Shown: one piece after another, positions 16,403 to 26,869 of the stretch
Layout: each line of letters opens with the position of its first letter
How positions within the stretch are numbered: the first letter of the stretch is position 1
Assembly: GCF_018141425.1 (NCBI RefSeq)
Contig: NZ_CP058561.1
Coordinates: 2,356,001-2,420,000 of the forward strand
Source of the DNA: Vallitalea guaymasensis
GTDB taxonomy: Bacteria; Bacillota; Clostridia; Lachnospirales; Vallitaleaceae
Length of the DNA stretch: 64,000 bases
Direction of reading: 5' to 3'
Program-made: the position numbers and the translations under genes
Notes under the pieces: generated by a model
What the model saw: the letters and a program-made list of their open reading frames with translations, nothing else
The model's database searches: none
Told to the model about the DNA's origin: nothing

Positions 16403-18493
16403 ATGAGAACAAGAAAAAAATTTACAGGGATACGAGGAAAATTATTTACAGTTTTTTTAGGTATAGCTTTAATACCTTTGATAGTAGGAACAATTATTTA
16501 TATTTTGAGATTTGAAACAAATGAATACGAAAATTTTAGAGATACAACTACTCATACGATTAACCAAGTTGATAATTACTTAAATAGTAACATTGAAACG
16601 CTAAAAGGAAATGCAAAACAAATGGCTACTCATTCTTTAGTAACTCAAATAGATAACACAATATTTTCGACTGCTGATAAAAAAGGTGATAAAAAGATTA
16701 AAATACCAACGCCAGAAATAGGTAGTCTGTCTAATAGCCTTTTGGAAGTAATGAAAAATGTGGGAGAAAGTTATCCTAATATTTATTTAATTGGAATAGG
16801 TGTAGAAGAAAATGGAGGTTATCTAAAGTGGCCTGTTAAAGAAGGTAGTACTAGATCTCCAGGTTATAATCCAAGAGAAAGAGGCTGGTATCAACAGGCT
16901 TGGAACAATCCCAACGAAGTAATTCTAACGGATCCTTACCAATCAACTGGAACAGGTAAGTTATTTATGAGTGCCGCTTCTGTGATTAAAGATGAAACAG
17001 GAAATAATAAAGGTGTTGTTGCGGTGGCTCTAAGTTTGGAAAATCTTACAAATACTATAAAAGATATTAATATAGGTAAAACAGGATTTGTTATTCTGGT
17101 AGATGGAAATGGTAAAATATTAGCTCACCCCAAAAACGAAGATTTAATGTTTAAAGATATTAAAGATGTATTTCCAGAAGAGTTGTTAAATGAAAATGAT
17201 ATCAATGAAACCGAAAATATTCATGTCAATATGGATGGTAAAGATTATGTGGTCAATGCATATAACTCCGATAGACTTGGATGGAAATTAATCGGTGTAA
17301 TAGAGGAAACAGAAATCCAAAAAGATATAAATACCATGAAAAATACAGCTTTTATAATGGTACTTGTTATAATAATTGTTGCTTTTATATTAGCAATTAT
17401 TATTGCTAAATATTTTACTGCTCCACTGGACGGAGCTATAAACCATATTAATTTGTTAGCAGAAGGGGATTTTTCTAAACAAATGCCTCAAAAATACATA
17501 AACCGTAAAGATGAATTTGGATATTTAGCTAAGATGTTAGTCAATATGCAAAAAGATATTAGGAATCTTATCGGGCAGATATTAGATTCTGTAGAGCAAG
17601 TAACCTTATCTTCAAATCAATTCTCGGTTACTACTAAAGAAACAGCACAGGCTTTAGAACAAGTAACTAATGCTATGGAAAATCTAGCCGATGGAACAGA
17701 AAAACAGATGACCGTTGTAAGTCATAGTACAGATACAATAGAACAGATATTACAAGGTATCCAACAAGTAACAGAGAATGTTAATGATGTAGCAAATGGG
17801 TCTAATGAAGCAACAAAAGCAGCTAATCATGGAGAAAAAGCTATGGATGCTGTAGTTGTTCAGATGAATACAATCGAAGAAACTACTGTAAATTCTTCTG
17901 AGGCAATAATCCGCTTAAACGCTCATTCAGCAGAAATAAGTCAAATAGTGGATATAATCGTCAATATTTCAGAACAAACCAATTTACTTGCTCTTAATGC
18001 GGCAATAGAAGCAGCTAGGGCAGGAGAGCAAGGAAAAGGGTTTGCAGTCGTTGCAGATGAAGTAAGAGTATTAGCTGAACAGTCCCAATCAGCTGCTAAA
18101 AAAATATCCGAATTAATACTAGAAATTAAAAATGGTACTGATCAAGCAGTAATAGCTATGAATGAAGGTACTAATCAGGTTAAATTAGGTAAAGAAACTG
18201 TTGTTCGTGCAGGAAAATCATATGAAGATATAATTAATCTAATTAAGCATGTTTCCTGTCAGATTCAGGAAGTATCCAGTACTATGCAACAAATGTCAGA
18301 TAGTAGTATTGAAATAGTGTCTTCCGTTAAAGATATTGAAAATATTAGTAGAGAAATAGCAGGTGAAACACAAACTGTATCAGCCGCAACCGAAGAGCAA
18401 ATGGCTTCAATACAAGAAATTCAAGCTTCTAGTGAAACTCTTGCAAAGATGGCTATTGATATGAAAAATACAGCTGAGAACTTTTCAATCTAA
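16403..18493 (+). CDS. Methyl-accepting chemotaxis protein with dCache sensor
   Basis: A 696-residue chemoreceptor. Membrane segment 1 is at about residues 13-33, the extracellular double-Cache domain at about 40-310 ([14 protein letters not shown] and [13 protein letters not shown] are typical), membrane segment 2 at about 314-337, HAMP at 338-392, and the cytoplasmic signalling hairpin follows with its tip near 520-555 ([20 protein letters not shown]). It senses a small ligand outside the cell, likely an amino acid or organic acid, and feeds CheA/CheW. The start is fixed by AAAGGAG 7 bases before the ATG. Monocistronic with its own promoter. Ligand cannot be told from sequence. Confidence 0.94.
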   Translation: MRTRKKFTGIRGKLFTVFLGIALIPLIVGTIIYILRFETNEYENFRDTTTHTINQVDNYLNSNIETLKGNAKQMATHSLVTQIDNTIFSTADKKGDKKIKIPTPEIGSLSNSLLEVMKNVGESYPNIYLIGIGVEENGGYLKWPVKEGSTRSPGYNPRERGWYQQAWNNPNEVILTDPYQSTGTGKLFMSAASVIKDETGNNKGVVAVALSLENLTNTIKDINIGKTGFVILVDGNGKILAHPKNEDLMFKDIKDVFPEELLNENDINETENIHVNMDGKDYVVNAYNSDRLGWKLIGVIEETEIQKDINTMKNTAFIMVLVIIIVAFILAIIIAKYFTAPLDGAINHINLLAEGDFSKQMPQKYINRKDEFGYLAKMLVNMQKDIRNLIGQILDSVEQVTLSSNQFSVTTKETAQALEQVTNAMENLADGTEKQMTVVSHSTDTIEQILQGIQQVTENVNDVANGSNEATKAANHGEKAMDAVVVQMNTIEETTVNSSEAIIRLNAHSAEISQIVDIIVNISEQTNLLALNAAIEAARAGEQGKGFAVVADEVRVLAEQSQSAAKKISELILEIKNGTDQAVIAMNEGTNQVKLGKETVVRAGKSYEDIINLIKHVSCQIQEVSSTMQQMSDSSIEIVSSVKDIENISREIAGETQTVSAATEEQMASIQEIQASSETLAKMAIDMKNTAENFSI

Positions 18494-18571
18494 TTAATAA
18501 TCATTAATAAATTGAGTAGGAGGTAGATAATTATTTTATCTACCGTCCTCTCATACCATTTTGGCAAAAAG

Positions 18572-18616
18572 AAAACAACACCCTAATACTAATTAATATT
18601 AGAATATTGTTTTCAT
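18572..18616 (-). terminator. Terminator of the beta-helix enzyme operon
   Basis: On the minus strand AAAACAATATTCTAATA pairs with TATTAGGGTGTTGTTTT (two mismatches) and is followed by CTTTTT. It lies 45 bases past the stop of the 18660-21302 gene. Confidence 0.75.
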
Positions 18617-18659
18617 ATATTACTTAAGATTCTATAGGCTAATGGATTACCTTGTTGTA

Positions 18660-21302
18660 TTAGTAATCAAATCTGAACCAATCAAAATTACCTACTCCAC
18701 TACCATCTTTAAATACAACATAAATATCATGTACACCACTACCACCTGTCAATGATATAGTTTGTTCGTGGAATGTATCCCAACTCCCTGTATCGCCAAC
18801 GGTAAGTGTCCCAATCAATGTACCTGTCACACTATCAAGTCTTATTTCAGCTCTTTTACCTGCATAAGCTGGGTCAACTGCTACTTTGACAACAAGTTCA
18901 TTATATCCATTCCCTAGATTTACATTATTATAACATAACCAATCTCCATCATCGCACCAACCCACGACTTGATCTCCTGGATGAAGACTGACTCCATTCA
19001 TTGAATCATAGTCTTCTGCTTCAATAGTTATTGGTTCAACCGTACATGGCGTTACCATAATATAATCCAAGTTAGCTACTCCATTATTTCCAGCATCATT
19101 CTGATAAGTAATAGTATTAAGCCCTTCTTCTAAGGTTAAAACTTCTTTTTTACTTGCCCATGAGTCCCAATCAGAAGTAGGAGGAAGATTGGTATCCAAA
19201 GCTTTCGTTCCATTAACATAGACACCTAATGTCCTTTCAGAAACTTCTCCTGAATATCTTAAAACAACCTCATAATGTCCTGCTTTTGATGTATTGACTG
19301 AAAATGTTGTTGCTGCGCCAGTACTTCCATATCCATCTATGAAGCCTGTTCCAGAATATCCAGTGTGATTAGTATTGATACTTGCACCACTTGACAATAC
19401 TGCTTTTTCTGCTTCATATTTGGTTGGCAACAATACTGTAGCTACCAATGAAGTATCAAAAGGAAAATCACCTTTTAGCCCCACATTATTCCAATCAATA
19501 CCGTTTTGAGATGCTTTTGTCATTGCATCCTGTTCATTAGTACTATGATGATTATTAATATATGTGAGATTTGAATTTCCATTATTCTGGAATGCTCTTG
19601 TTCCTGCCCAATTATATACTAGATTATTTTCTAATGTATAATAATCAGAATCATCATCATTCATAAATCCGAAAAAAGCATAGGAACTTACATCATTATA
19701 ATAGTCATGTAATCTGTTATTGAAAACATAATTGCCTTTTCCTGTTCCCCATCCTTCAACTGCTCCGCAATCACCACTATCATTGCATAAATCATACATA
19801 TCATTATATTTGATTACATTATCTTTACATAGATTAAAATCATAGTGATTATCAAAATTAACTGTTTCACCATAGTATGTTGATGGCTGTGTGCCCCATC
19901 TTTGCCCTTTTAATGATATACCATACCTTGGCATTGTACTAATTTCATTATATGAAATTTCATTATCTCCACTCATATATAATTGGACACCTGATCCATG
20001 ACCTACATTCAAACCACAATTATAAATATAGTTGTTAGAAATAATATTATTATGATTCACATAAGCTTCAGTTATATTAGCAAAACCGCCCCTATTAGGT
20101 CCCCATCCAGTTAGATAAATACCGTTATAGCCAGCATCCTGTATCCAATTTCCATAGATTGTATTATTATCGGCTGCATGATTCAAAATTATAGCACTGA
20201 ATCCTGCATTGAATATCTTACAGAATCTAATGGCATTATGACTTGCATTCTCCATATAGAATAATCCGTAACGACCATGTTCATACTCATTGTTATCACC
20301 AATGCCTATAGTCCCTGGGTCTTGATAACTCCAATGCTCATTACTGTAATTGCTTAATGCCATTTTAAGTCCTTCAAAATGTAGATTCATAACGTGATTA
20401 TCAGTAGAACTACCTTTTAGCTCTATAACATTTTTTACAGTGGCAGCAATGATTTCCTGTTGGTCTATAGAATCATTACCAGACCAATAATATACATACC
20501 CCTCTGACTGGTCATAATAAAACTCTCCAGGAGTATCTAAAAAATCTAAGGAACCATTTAGATAATATCTTGCACCTGTATCCATTGTTCTAAAGGTATT
20601 AGTACTAGGATTAACCTTGATAGTTTTATTTGTAAAATCTACATTATCAATACTCAACAAGGAAGTGAACCAATCCCAATGAGCTTGTCCCACCCATATC
20701 ATCACAGATGCATCACTGTAATCAAAAGTATCAGTTATATCTTCTGCCTTATACTTAAAGGATATACCTTCAATTACCTTTGAATCCACTTTAAAATACC
20801 CTGTATTAGGTGTCCTTGCTACTGTACATGTAACACCGTTTTCTATCATATTATAAGATTGCCAATCGTTCCCTACATAAGCCTTATAAATGTTACCCTC
20901 ATGTAATGTCCATCCTGTAATTTTTTGTCCACCTATAATTTCAGGTTCTTCACTATTATAATTCTTATAATGAATCTTATACCCATTAGTGCCACTATCT
21001 GATTCATTAAAAGTTATAGTATCTTCTATATAGTATTCCCCATCCCTTAGATAAACGATAATATCCCCAGTCATGTTATCATTGATGGTACGAATGACAT
21101 CTCGTGCCTTAGTAATAGTTGCAAAAGGCTGTGATTCTGTACCAGGATTAGTATCATCCCCATCAGGTGATACATAAAAAGTTGCTTGTATACCTGCAGC
21201 GTATACTTGTTCCATGCTAATAGGGGTTATCCCCAACACATACGTTGTTACAAAAACCATCAAAATAATAATTGTCTTATTGAAAGACTTGTTCTTTAAC
21301 AT
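18660..21302 (-). CDS. Secreted right-handed beta-helix glycoside hydrolase with CBM35 and CBM6
   Basis: An 880-residue exported protein. Signal peptide at 1-35. The module FYVSPDGDDTNPGTESQPFA then GGQKITGW is the typical opening of GH141/GH120-like parallel beta-helix enzymes, which act on side-chain fucose or xylose linkages; the helix runs to about residue 620 with many N-rich coils (for example NHAADNNTIYGNWIQDAGYN). Then a CBM35-like module (about 626-750, YEAEKAVLSSGASINTNHTG) and a CBM6-like module (755-880, ending NFDWFRFDY). The start has GGAGGG 6 bases ahead. It is downstream of and paralogous to the 21324-25001 gene. Family and substrate are inferred; a polysaccharide lyase is the alternative. 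Confidence 0.8.
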   Translation of the reverse strand: MLKNKSFNKTIIILMVFVTTYVLGITPISMEQVYAAGIQATFYVSPDGDDTNPGTESQPFATITKARDVIRTINDNMTGDIIVYLRDGEYYIEDTITFNESDSGTNGYKIHYKNYNSEEPEIIGGQKITGWTLHEGNIYKAYVGNDWQSYNMIENGVTCTVARTPNTGYFKVDSKVIEGISFKYKAEDITDTFDYSDASVMIWVGQAHWDWFTSLLSIDNVDFTNKTIKVNPSTNTFRTMDTGARYYLNGSLDFLDTPGEFYYDQSEGYVYYWSGNDSIDQQEIIAATVKNVIELKGSSTDNHVMNLHFEGLKMALSNYSNEHWSYQDPGTIGIGDNNEYEHGRYGLFYMENASHNAIRFCKIFNAGFSAIILNHAADNNTIYGNWIQDAGYNGIYLTGWGPNRGGFANITEAYVNHNNIISNNYIYNCGLNVGHGSGVQLYMSGDNEISYNEISTMPRYGISLKGQRWGTQPSTYYGETVNFDNHYDFNLCKDNVIKYNDMYDLCNDSGDCGAVEGWGTGKGNYVFNNRLHDYYNDVSSYAFFGFMNDDDSDYYTLENNLVYNWAGTRAFQNNGNSNLTYINNHHSTNEQDAMTKASQNGIDWNNVGLKGDFPFDTSLVATVLLPTKYEAEKAVLSSGASINTNHTGYSGTGFIDGYGSTGAATTFSVNTSKAGHYEVVLRYSGEVSERTLGVYVNGTKALDTNLPPTSDWDSWASKKEVLTLEEGLNTITYQNDAGNNGVANLDYIMVTPCTVEPITIEAEDYDSMNGVSLHPGDQVVGWCDDGDWLCYNNVNLGNGYNELVVKVAVDPAYAGKRAEIRLDSVTGTLIGTLTVGDTGSWDTFHEQTISLTGGSGVHDIYVVFKDGSGVGNFDWFRFDY

Positions 21303-21323
21303 ATGAAACCCTCCTATTTTATA

Positions 21324-24300
21324 TTATTGGAATCTAAACCAATCAAAGTTACCTGCGCCATCACCATCTTTGAACACAATATAAACATCATGTATTCCAC
21401 TACCATCACTTATATCAGTACTTTGCTCTTGAAACATATCCCAACCACCAGTTGCCTTCATTGTTAGAGTACCAATTATTGTTCCAGTAATGCCATCAAG
21501 TCTAATCTCCACCTTTCTCCCAGCATAAGAATTGTCTACAGCTGCCCTTGTTGTAAATGCTGAAAAACCACCTCCTAAATCTATATTTTCATAACATAAC
21601 CAATCTCCTGTATCACACCATCCTACAGATGTTCCTTCATTAGATAATTCAACTCCATTCATAGAATTATAACCTTCTGCTTGGATATCTAATAAGGTTG
21701 GTATTTCTTGAGAAGTTATGTCAATATTATCAACCTTAGCCGTAGTACCTTGATATGGATTATGGGATGATACACATATACCTGCTTTTACTGTACTATT
21801 CATATCTACACTACAGCTACCAAGGGATGAACTCCAATTGATACCATCTACTGACTTATAGGCTGAAAAAGTATTGCCGGATTTTATTAGCTTCAGATAT
21901 ACCGGAAAAGTATAGCTACCTAAATTAATGTTATTACAATTACCGCCTTTGTTAGTTCTCCACTGTAACTCCAAACCATTAGATGGTGTTACTATCAAAT
22001 CAACGAAATTACTATCTGAATCTCCAGATTCTCTAAACATCAATCCTGCTTTTGCCCATTCATCGGTATCTACTAAAGACGTAACACGAGCAATAATCTC
22101 TGAATTCCCTTTAACCAGTTTATTAACATATGCAAATTGGTCTGAGCTTCCCCATATATCAGAGCCTGCACCTGTTACTGATAATTCTTGATTATCATAT
22201 GAAGCAGAACCTGTTATTAATGGTATACCTATATCCAGTAATTCTAGGTCAACAGGTAATGTAGATGATATAGGATTACTGAATTCAAACCAATCAAAGT
22301 TACCTGCACCAATTCCACCTTCAAATACTATATAAACATCATGTAATCCTCTTACACCTGACACTATGGTACTCTGTTCTTCAAAAACTTCCCATCCGCC
22401 TGTACCTTGTAGATTAAGGGTTCCAATTAATCTTCCTGTAGGACTATCCAATCTTATTTTAGCCACTCTTCCTGCATATTCGTTATCTACTCCAACCCTT
22501 GCAGTAAAACCATTATATCCATTACCGAAATTTACTCTATTGTAGCAAAGCCAGTCCCCATCATCGCACCATCCTACCGTTGTGCCTTCAGGTTGTATCT
22601 CTACCCCATTCATATTGCTGAAGTCTTCCGCTTGAATAATCTCAGGAAGTTCATATGTATAATTCTTAATTAATCTAAACCAGTCTAGCTTACATATATC
22701 ATTTGCGCCCTTGAATACCATATATATATCATGAATTCCACTTATATTGGAAATAGCACAAGACTGAATATTAAATGCTTCGCCTGTTGAAGTTAGATTT
22801 AAAGTACCTATAAGATTACCATTAGGACTATCCAGTCTTATTTCAATATATGCCTCTTCATTTTGCTGTTCAACACAGACATTTGCTTCAAAGCCTTCCA
22901 TACCTGTCCCAAAATCTACTTTACGCATAATCCAATCATCATTATCACAGCCTTCTACATATTTAATAGAACCAGATGTATTGACTGATGTATCCTTCAA
23001 AACACTATTTTCTGCTTCTATAGTATATAATCCATTTTCTGCAAGGGATTCTGGCCATCCTCCAAGAGAATTTACTTCATTGGTAATTACATTAAGAAGT
23101 TCATCATATCCTTGGGGTTTATTGGGATAACTAATAGGATTGTTTATCCATGTGTTACTTATTCCTTTATCCAAATGAGTATTATTGCACCAAGTGATAT
23201 TGTTACTTAAAGTACAATAATTGGAGCTACTGTCTAAATAGATATTGTACATATATAACCCGGATAAAGGATTGATTCTATATAGTATATTTCCTTTCCA
23301 CTTTGTTCCATCCCCACAATGCCATGAATATAGAGCTCCACCATCATTAAGTTTCATCATATAATCTCTAACAATATTTTTTTCCACAACATTATTTTCT
23401 GAATGTAAATAAGCTTTGACACTATGTTCTGTAAGATCATCAGGCAACTCTGAATCTCTTAGCTGATAGAAATCCGTATTATCCCAATATGTATCGTAAC
23501 CACCTATAGTCTTTGTATTATCATTCCTATCATTTATTTCATTATTTGGTACCCCTACTATAGATATCCCTGCATATGGAACATTTCTGATATAGTTGTA
23601 CTTGATCGTATTGTTATTACTTCCATAGATAGTTATTGCAGCAGAATGTGAATATGGTGCAAGTCCAATATGGTGGATATAATTTCTTTCTATGATATTA
23701 TTCTTATTAACGTCTACATTACCTGGTCCATATCCGTATAGTTCTATACCTCCACATCCCAAGAATCCCAGTTCATTGCGTAGAATCCTATTGTTCTGGT
23801 TATATTGGGTCATAGCGATTCCGTAAGCACCTATATTGAGTAACTTATTACCTTCTATAACACAATCTCTTACTCCTTGTAGATAAACAGCACCTCCAGG
23901 ATCTTCACTGTTACGTTTTATAGAACCAGCTGACCATTCATCTTCATGTAACCTATCTGAATACATTAAAGTAAGCCCTCTAAACTCTATATCATGTACC
24001 TGATCTTGCCAGTTGTTGGCTTCTCCATCACCCTCCAAACGGATTAATTCATTCAAAACAGGTATTACTGCATTTTTATTATCCATGTTTTCATCATAAG
24101 GCCAATAATAAATCTTTCCTTGTGTGCTATTTACACACCATTCACCTGGTCTATCAAGAAAAGGAAGAGCATTTATCAAGTTTGAATAACCTCCACCTTC
24201 ATAATTATCAAATGTGTCCTTAGCAAAATTGTTAGGATTCTTACTATGTCTCCATACTGTTTTTGTAATTGGGTCTACATCTTTTATGACAGATATGCTG

Positions 24301-25001
24301 TTCCAAAATACAACATTAATCAATAGCATTTCCATATCCCCATTACTAGGTAGATTCTCTAGACTAACTTCATCCCTATACTTCAACCACTGACCATTTG
24401 GACCTATAGTTCCTATTTCTCCACTATTATTACGAAACTTGTACCAGCTTCTCCACACATCATGATTATATTGTCTTGCCACCTGCTGCATTATTCCATT
24501 AATATAAAAATAATGGACTCTCTCACCTTGAGGTATATCTGCTACCCATAGATTTCCATTTGCCTCAGGTGTAATTCCCCCAATATTTTCAGTGACTCTC
24601 GTCCATTCTCCTACATTTATTCCCCCGCTGATTATGGGCTCTTCTCCTGGATATGATCTATATATTATTGGAGCATCTACTTCTCCTGAATCATCAGGTG
24701 TCAAAGTGAATGTATCTGTTAGAATATACTCTCCTTCTCTAATATATACTGTTACTCCACCTGCTGGGATACCACTGGTGTGCTTTAATTCTCTTATAGC
24801 ATCCCTAGCTCTATCTAATGTTGCAAAAGGATGAGATATTGTGCCTGCATTAGAATCATCACCATCAGTTGACACATAATAGATAGTTTGAGAATCAGCA
24901 TATGCCTTTTCTTCTGTTATTGGACTTGTACAAATGATACAAATAAAAATGATTACCCACATTACAATAAACTTTCTTTTGTTATACCTTTTGTTAAACA
25001 T
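21324..25001 (-). CDS. Large secreted beta-helix enzyme with three CBM6-like modules and a DUF1349-like domain
   Basis: A 1225-residue exported protein. Signal peptide about 1-38; beta-helix catalytic region about 40-640 (YYVSTDGDDSNAGTISHPFA, ISGGINVGEWTRV). Then CBM6-like 1 (about 657-775, no tryptophan-rich WCDDGDW loop but EGCDNDDW), CBM6-like 2 (783-910), a concanavalin-like sandwich of DUF1349 type (920-1095, WAKAGLMFRESGD), and CBM6-like 3 (1100-1225). The ATG at 25001 is preferred because AGGAGG lies 6-7 bases ahead; a codon at 25016 overlaps that site. It precedes the 18660-21302 paralogue by only 21 bases, so both are one operon. It probably binds and trims plant or algal polysaccharide. 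Confidence 0.82.
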   Translation of the reverse strand: MFNKRYNKRKFIVMWVIIFICIICTSPITEEKAYADSQTIYYVSTDGDDSNAGTISHPFATLDRARDAIRELKHTSGIPAGGVTVYIREGEYILTDTFTLTPDDSGEVDAPIIYRSYPGEEPIISGGINVGEWTRVTENIGGITPEANGNLWVADIPQGERVHYFYINGIMQQVARQYNHDVWRSWYKFRNNSGEIGTIGPNGQWLKYRDEVSLENLPSNGDMEMLLINVVFWNSISVIKDVDPITKTVWRHSKNPNNFAKDTFDNYEGGGYSNLINALPFLDRPGEWCVNSTQGKIYYWPYDENMDNKNAVIPVLNELIRLEGDGEANNWQDQVHDIEFRGLTLMYSDRLHEDEWSAGSIKRNSEDPGGAVYLQGVRDCVIEGNKLLNIGAYGIAMTQYNQNNRILRNELGFLGCGGIELYGYGPGNVDVNKNNIIERNYIHHIGLAPYSHSAAITIYGSNNNTIKYNYIRNVPYAGISIVGVPNNEINDRNDNTKTIGGYDTYWDNTDFYQLRDSELPDDLTEHSVKAYLHSENNVVEKNIVRDYMMKLNDGGALYSWHCGDGTKWKGNILYRINPLSGLYMYNIYLDSSSNYCTLSNNITWCNNTHLDKGISNTWINNPISYPNKPQGYDELLNVITNEVNSLGGWPESLAENGLYTIEAENSVLKDTSVNTSGSIKYVEGCDNDDWIMRKVDFGTGMEGFEANVCVEQQNEEAYIEIRLDSPNGNLIGTLNLTSTGEAFNIQSCAISNISGIHDIYMVFKGANDICKLDWFRLIKNYTYELPEIIQAEDFSNMNGVEIQPEGTTVGWCDDGDWLCYNRVNFGNGYNGFTARVGVDNEYAGRVAKIRLDSPTGRLIGTLNLQGTGGWEVFEEQSTIVSGVRGLHDVYIVFEGGIGAGNFDWFEFSNPISSTLPVDLELLDIGIPLITGSASYDNQELSVTGAGSDIWGSSDQFAYVNKLVKGNSEIIARVTSLVDTDEWAKAGLMFRESGDSDSNFVDLIVTPSNGLELQWRTNKGGNCNNINLGSYTFPVYLKLIKSGNTFSAYKSVDGINWSSSLGSCSVDMNSTVKAGICVSSHNPYQGTTAKVDNIDITSQEIPTLLDIQAEGYNSMNGVELSNEGTSVGWCDTGDWLCYENIDLGGGFSAFTTRAAVDNSYAGRKVEIRLDGITGTIIGTLTMKATGGWDMFQEQSTDISDGSGIHDVYIVFKDGDGAGNFDWFRFQ

Positions 25002-25433
25002 AAAATACCTCCTCATTTTTTATACCACTCAATATAATCCAAGTAATATTTTAAGTATCTGGCTTGTAACAATTCAATTTATAATTTAGTATAGTGTTAG
25101 AAGAATATAGGTAACTTCTAGATGTGAAATATATCATATTTAACCTTAGATAAGGTATCCTTGGTTTATGACTATAAGTCATAGTACAGCATATATACTT
25201 AGGACTATATTCCAACTCTTGAAATGTGTAAATAATAAAATTTGATAATGCCTTTAAAATATTGTTTTCAATATATTCAAAATCATGTTATTAATTAAAA
25301 TCCTGTATAAATGGCATGTTTCCATATTATAATCAAAGAAATATATACCTTAAGTGTAATTCTAAGTCATACAATTATCTTCATTCACCAGCTATAATAA
25401 AATCATGAAATGAAAAACAAGGAGGATGTTTAT
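25002..25433. promoter_or_regulatory. Divergent control region between beta-helix enzymes and the sugar ABC transporter
   Basis: No gene in 430 bases. A perfect dyad ATGACT-ATA-AGTCAT is at 25168-25182, and the half site AAGTCAT recurs at 25364-25370, just upstream of a TATAAT at 25393-25398 in front of the transporter. The -35 box there is poor (TACAAT, 17 bases upstream), as expected for an activator-dependent promoter. The YesN-type regulator at 28638-30116 is the obvious candidate; this is inference. Confidence 0.5.
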
Positions 25434-26753
25434 ATGAAAAAGATAGGTACATTATTATTGCTAGTAACAGTTTTAACAATGTTATTTGCTGGATGTAAAA
25501 ATAATGATGCAAAAAAAGAAAGTGCAAATGTTCCTGACAACTCAACACCTGAAGTTACCGAACCAGATGCAAAAAATAACGAAGACCCTATTCAATTAAC
25601 TGTATGGACTAATGTTGTTGGTAAACATGCAGAGGTTCTTGAAAATATGGCAAAAGAATATGAAAAACTTAATCCTAATATTCAAATTGATTTCAGTGCT
25701 CCTGGTGGAGAATATGAAAACATGTTAAAAGTAAAAATGGCTGCCAAAGATATGCCAGATATATTCTCAACTCATGGATGGGCAAAATTAAGATATGGTG
25801 AATTCTTAGCTGACTTAAGTGACAGAGAATGGGCTGATAAAGTTACAGAGTCCTTCAAACCAATCGTCAGCGACGAAGAAGGCAAACTTTATGTATTACC
25901 TTTTGATCAAGATCAATCAGGTCCAATCTATAATACAGCTATTTTTGAGGAATATGGTATAGAAATACCAGCTACTCTTGATGAATTTATGGCTGCATGT
26001 GAAACTATCAAAACTAAGAGTAATGGAGAAATCACTCCAATAGTATGTGCTGCTGAAGGCTGGGAGGAAGCTCAATTCTTCGATTTCTTTGCAACACCAC
26101 TATTGATAAGTCCAGAGAAAAATGAAGCAGAAGCTCTATTAAATAAAACTTTTGATTGGAACAAATGGGACGTTCTACCTGAAAAATGGCTTGAAATGTT
26201 TGAAAAAGGTTATATAAACAAAGATATCTTCACAGTAAAATTCAGTGACAATATAGCAAAATTTGCTGAAGGTAAAGCTGCTATTGGATTCTATGGTCCA
26301 TATTTCATTGAAGAAGCTCGTGCTCTTAATCCAGAAATAAAAGCAGATATGATGCCTATTCCTGCTATATATGATGGTGATGAACCAACTTTCGCTGGTG
26401 GAGAAAAAACAACTTTCGGTGTTTGGAAAGATTCTCCTAACAAAGAAGCTGCTATGGCATTTATTGATTTCTGTGCACAAAAAGAAAATGTTGCAAAAGT
26501 ATGTGCTTATACAAAATTACCTCCTGCTATTGAAGGTGTAGAAATCAATGCTGGAGAGTTAACAAAAACTTATGAGAAATACGCTAACCTAAGAACTTTC
26601 CCATACTTTGATAGAGTATATCTTCCAAATGGAATGTGGGATGTTATGTGTAAGAATTCTCAATCCCTACTAGGCAAGGTTATCACTCCTAGAGAATTCT
26701 CAGAAAACATGGAATCAGAGTTTAACCGTCTACATCAACTACAAGATAATTAA
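25434..26753 (+). CDS. Sugar ABC transporter substrate-binding lipoprotein (family 1)
   Basis: A 439-residue lipoprotein. The ATG at 25434 follows AAGGAGG by 8 bases; an in-frame ATG at 25410 lies upstream of that site. Signal peptide with lipobox LFAGC at about residues 18-22. Family 1 features include LTVWTNVVG near the mature start, DMPDIFSTHGWAKL, and FTFDxxx-like loops with GEKTTFGVWKDSPNKEAAM near the end. It captures oligosaccharides and passes them to the two permeases that follow. Its gene is separated from them by a hairpin that likely raises its relative expression. Ligand unknown, presumably products of the adjacent beta-helix enzymes. Confidence 0.92.
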   Translation: MKKIGTLLLLVTVLTMLFAGCKNNDAKKESANVPDNSTPEVTEPDAKNNEDPIQLTVWTNVVGKHAEVLENMAKEYEKLNPNIQIDFSAPGGEYENMLKVKMAAKDMPDIFSTHGWAKLRYGEFLADLSDREWADKVTESFKPIVSDEEGKLYVLPFDQDQSGPIYNTAIFEEYGIEIPATLDEFMAACETIKTKSNGEITPIVCAAEGWEEAQFFDFFATPLLISPEKNEAEALLNKTFDWNKWDVLPEKWLEMFEKGYINKDIFTVKFSDNIAKFAEGKAAIGFYGPYFIEEARALNPEIKADMMPIPAIYDGDEPTFAGGEKTTFGVWKDSPNKEAAMAFIDFCAQKENVAKVCAYTKLPPAIEGVEINAGELTKTYEKYANLRTFPYFDRVYLPNGMWDVMCKNSQSLLGKVITPREFSENMESEFNRLHQLQDN

Positions 26754-26774
26754 TTATAAATACATAATCTAAAG

Positions 26775-26830
26775 AAAGGGCTGTCTCATAATGTTAGCCA
26801 GTTAACGAATATATTATGAAGCAGTCCTTT
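26775..26830 (+). terminator. Partial terminator between binding protein and permease genes
   Basis: Arms AAAGGGCTGTCTCATAAT (26775-26792) and ATTATGAAGCAGTCCTTT (26813-26830) pair with few mismatches and are followed by TT. Such leaky hairpins let the binding protein outnumber the permeases. The arms also resemble hairpins at 31937 and 62166. Confidence 0.7.
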
Positions 26831-26869
26831 TTGTAACTCATTAATTATTGAATCTAGAAAGGAATAGAT

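Noticed and set aside
16282-16515. Short plus-strand frame overlapping the start of the chemoreceptor gene
   Set aside because: It starts inside the promoter, has no ribosome site and overlaps the real gene in another frame.
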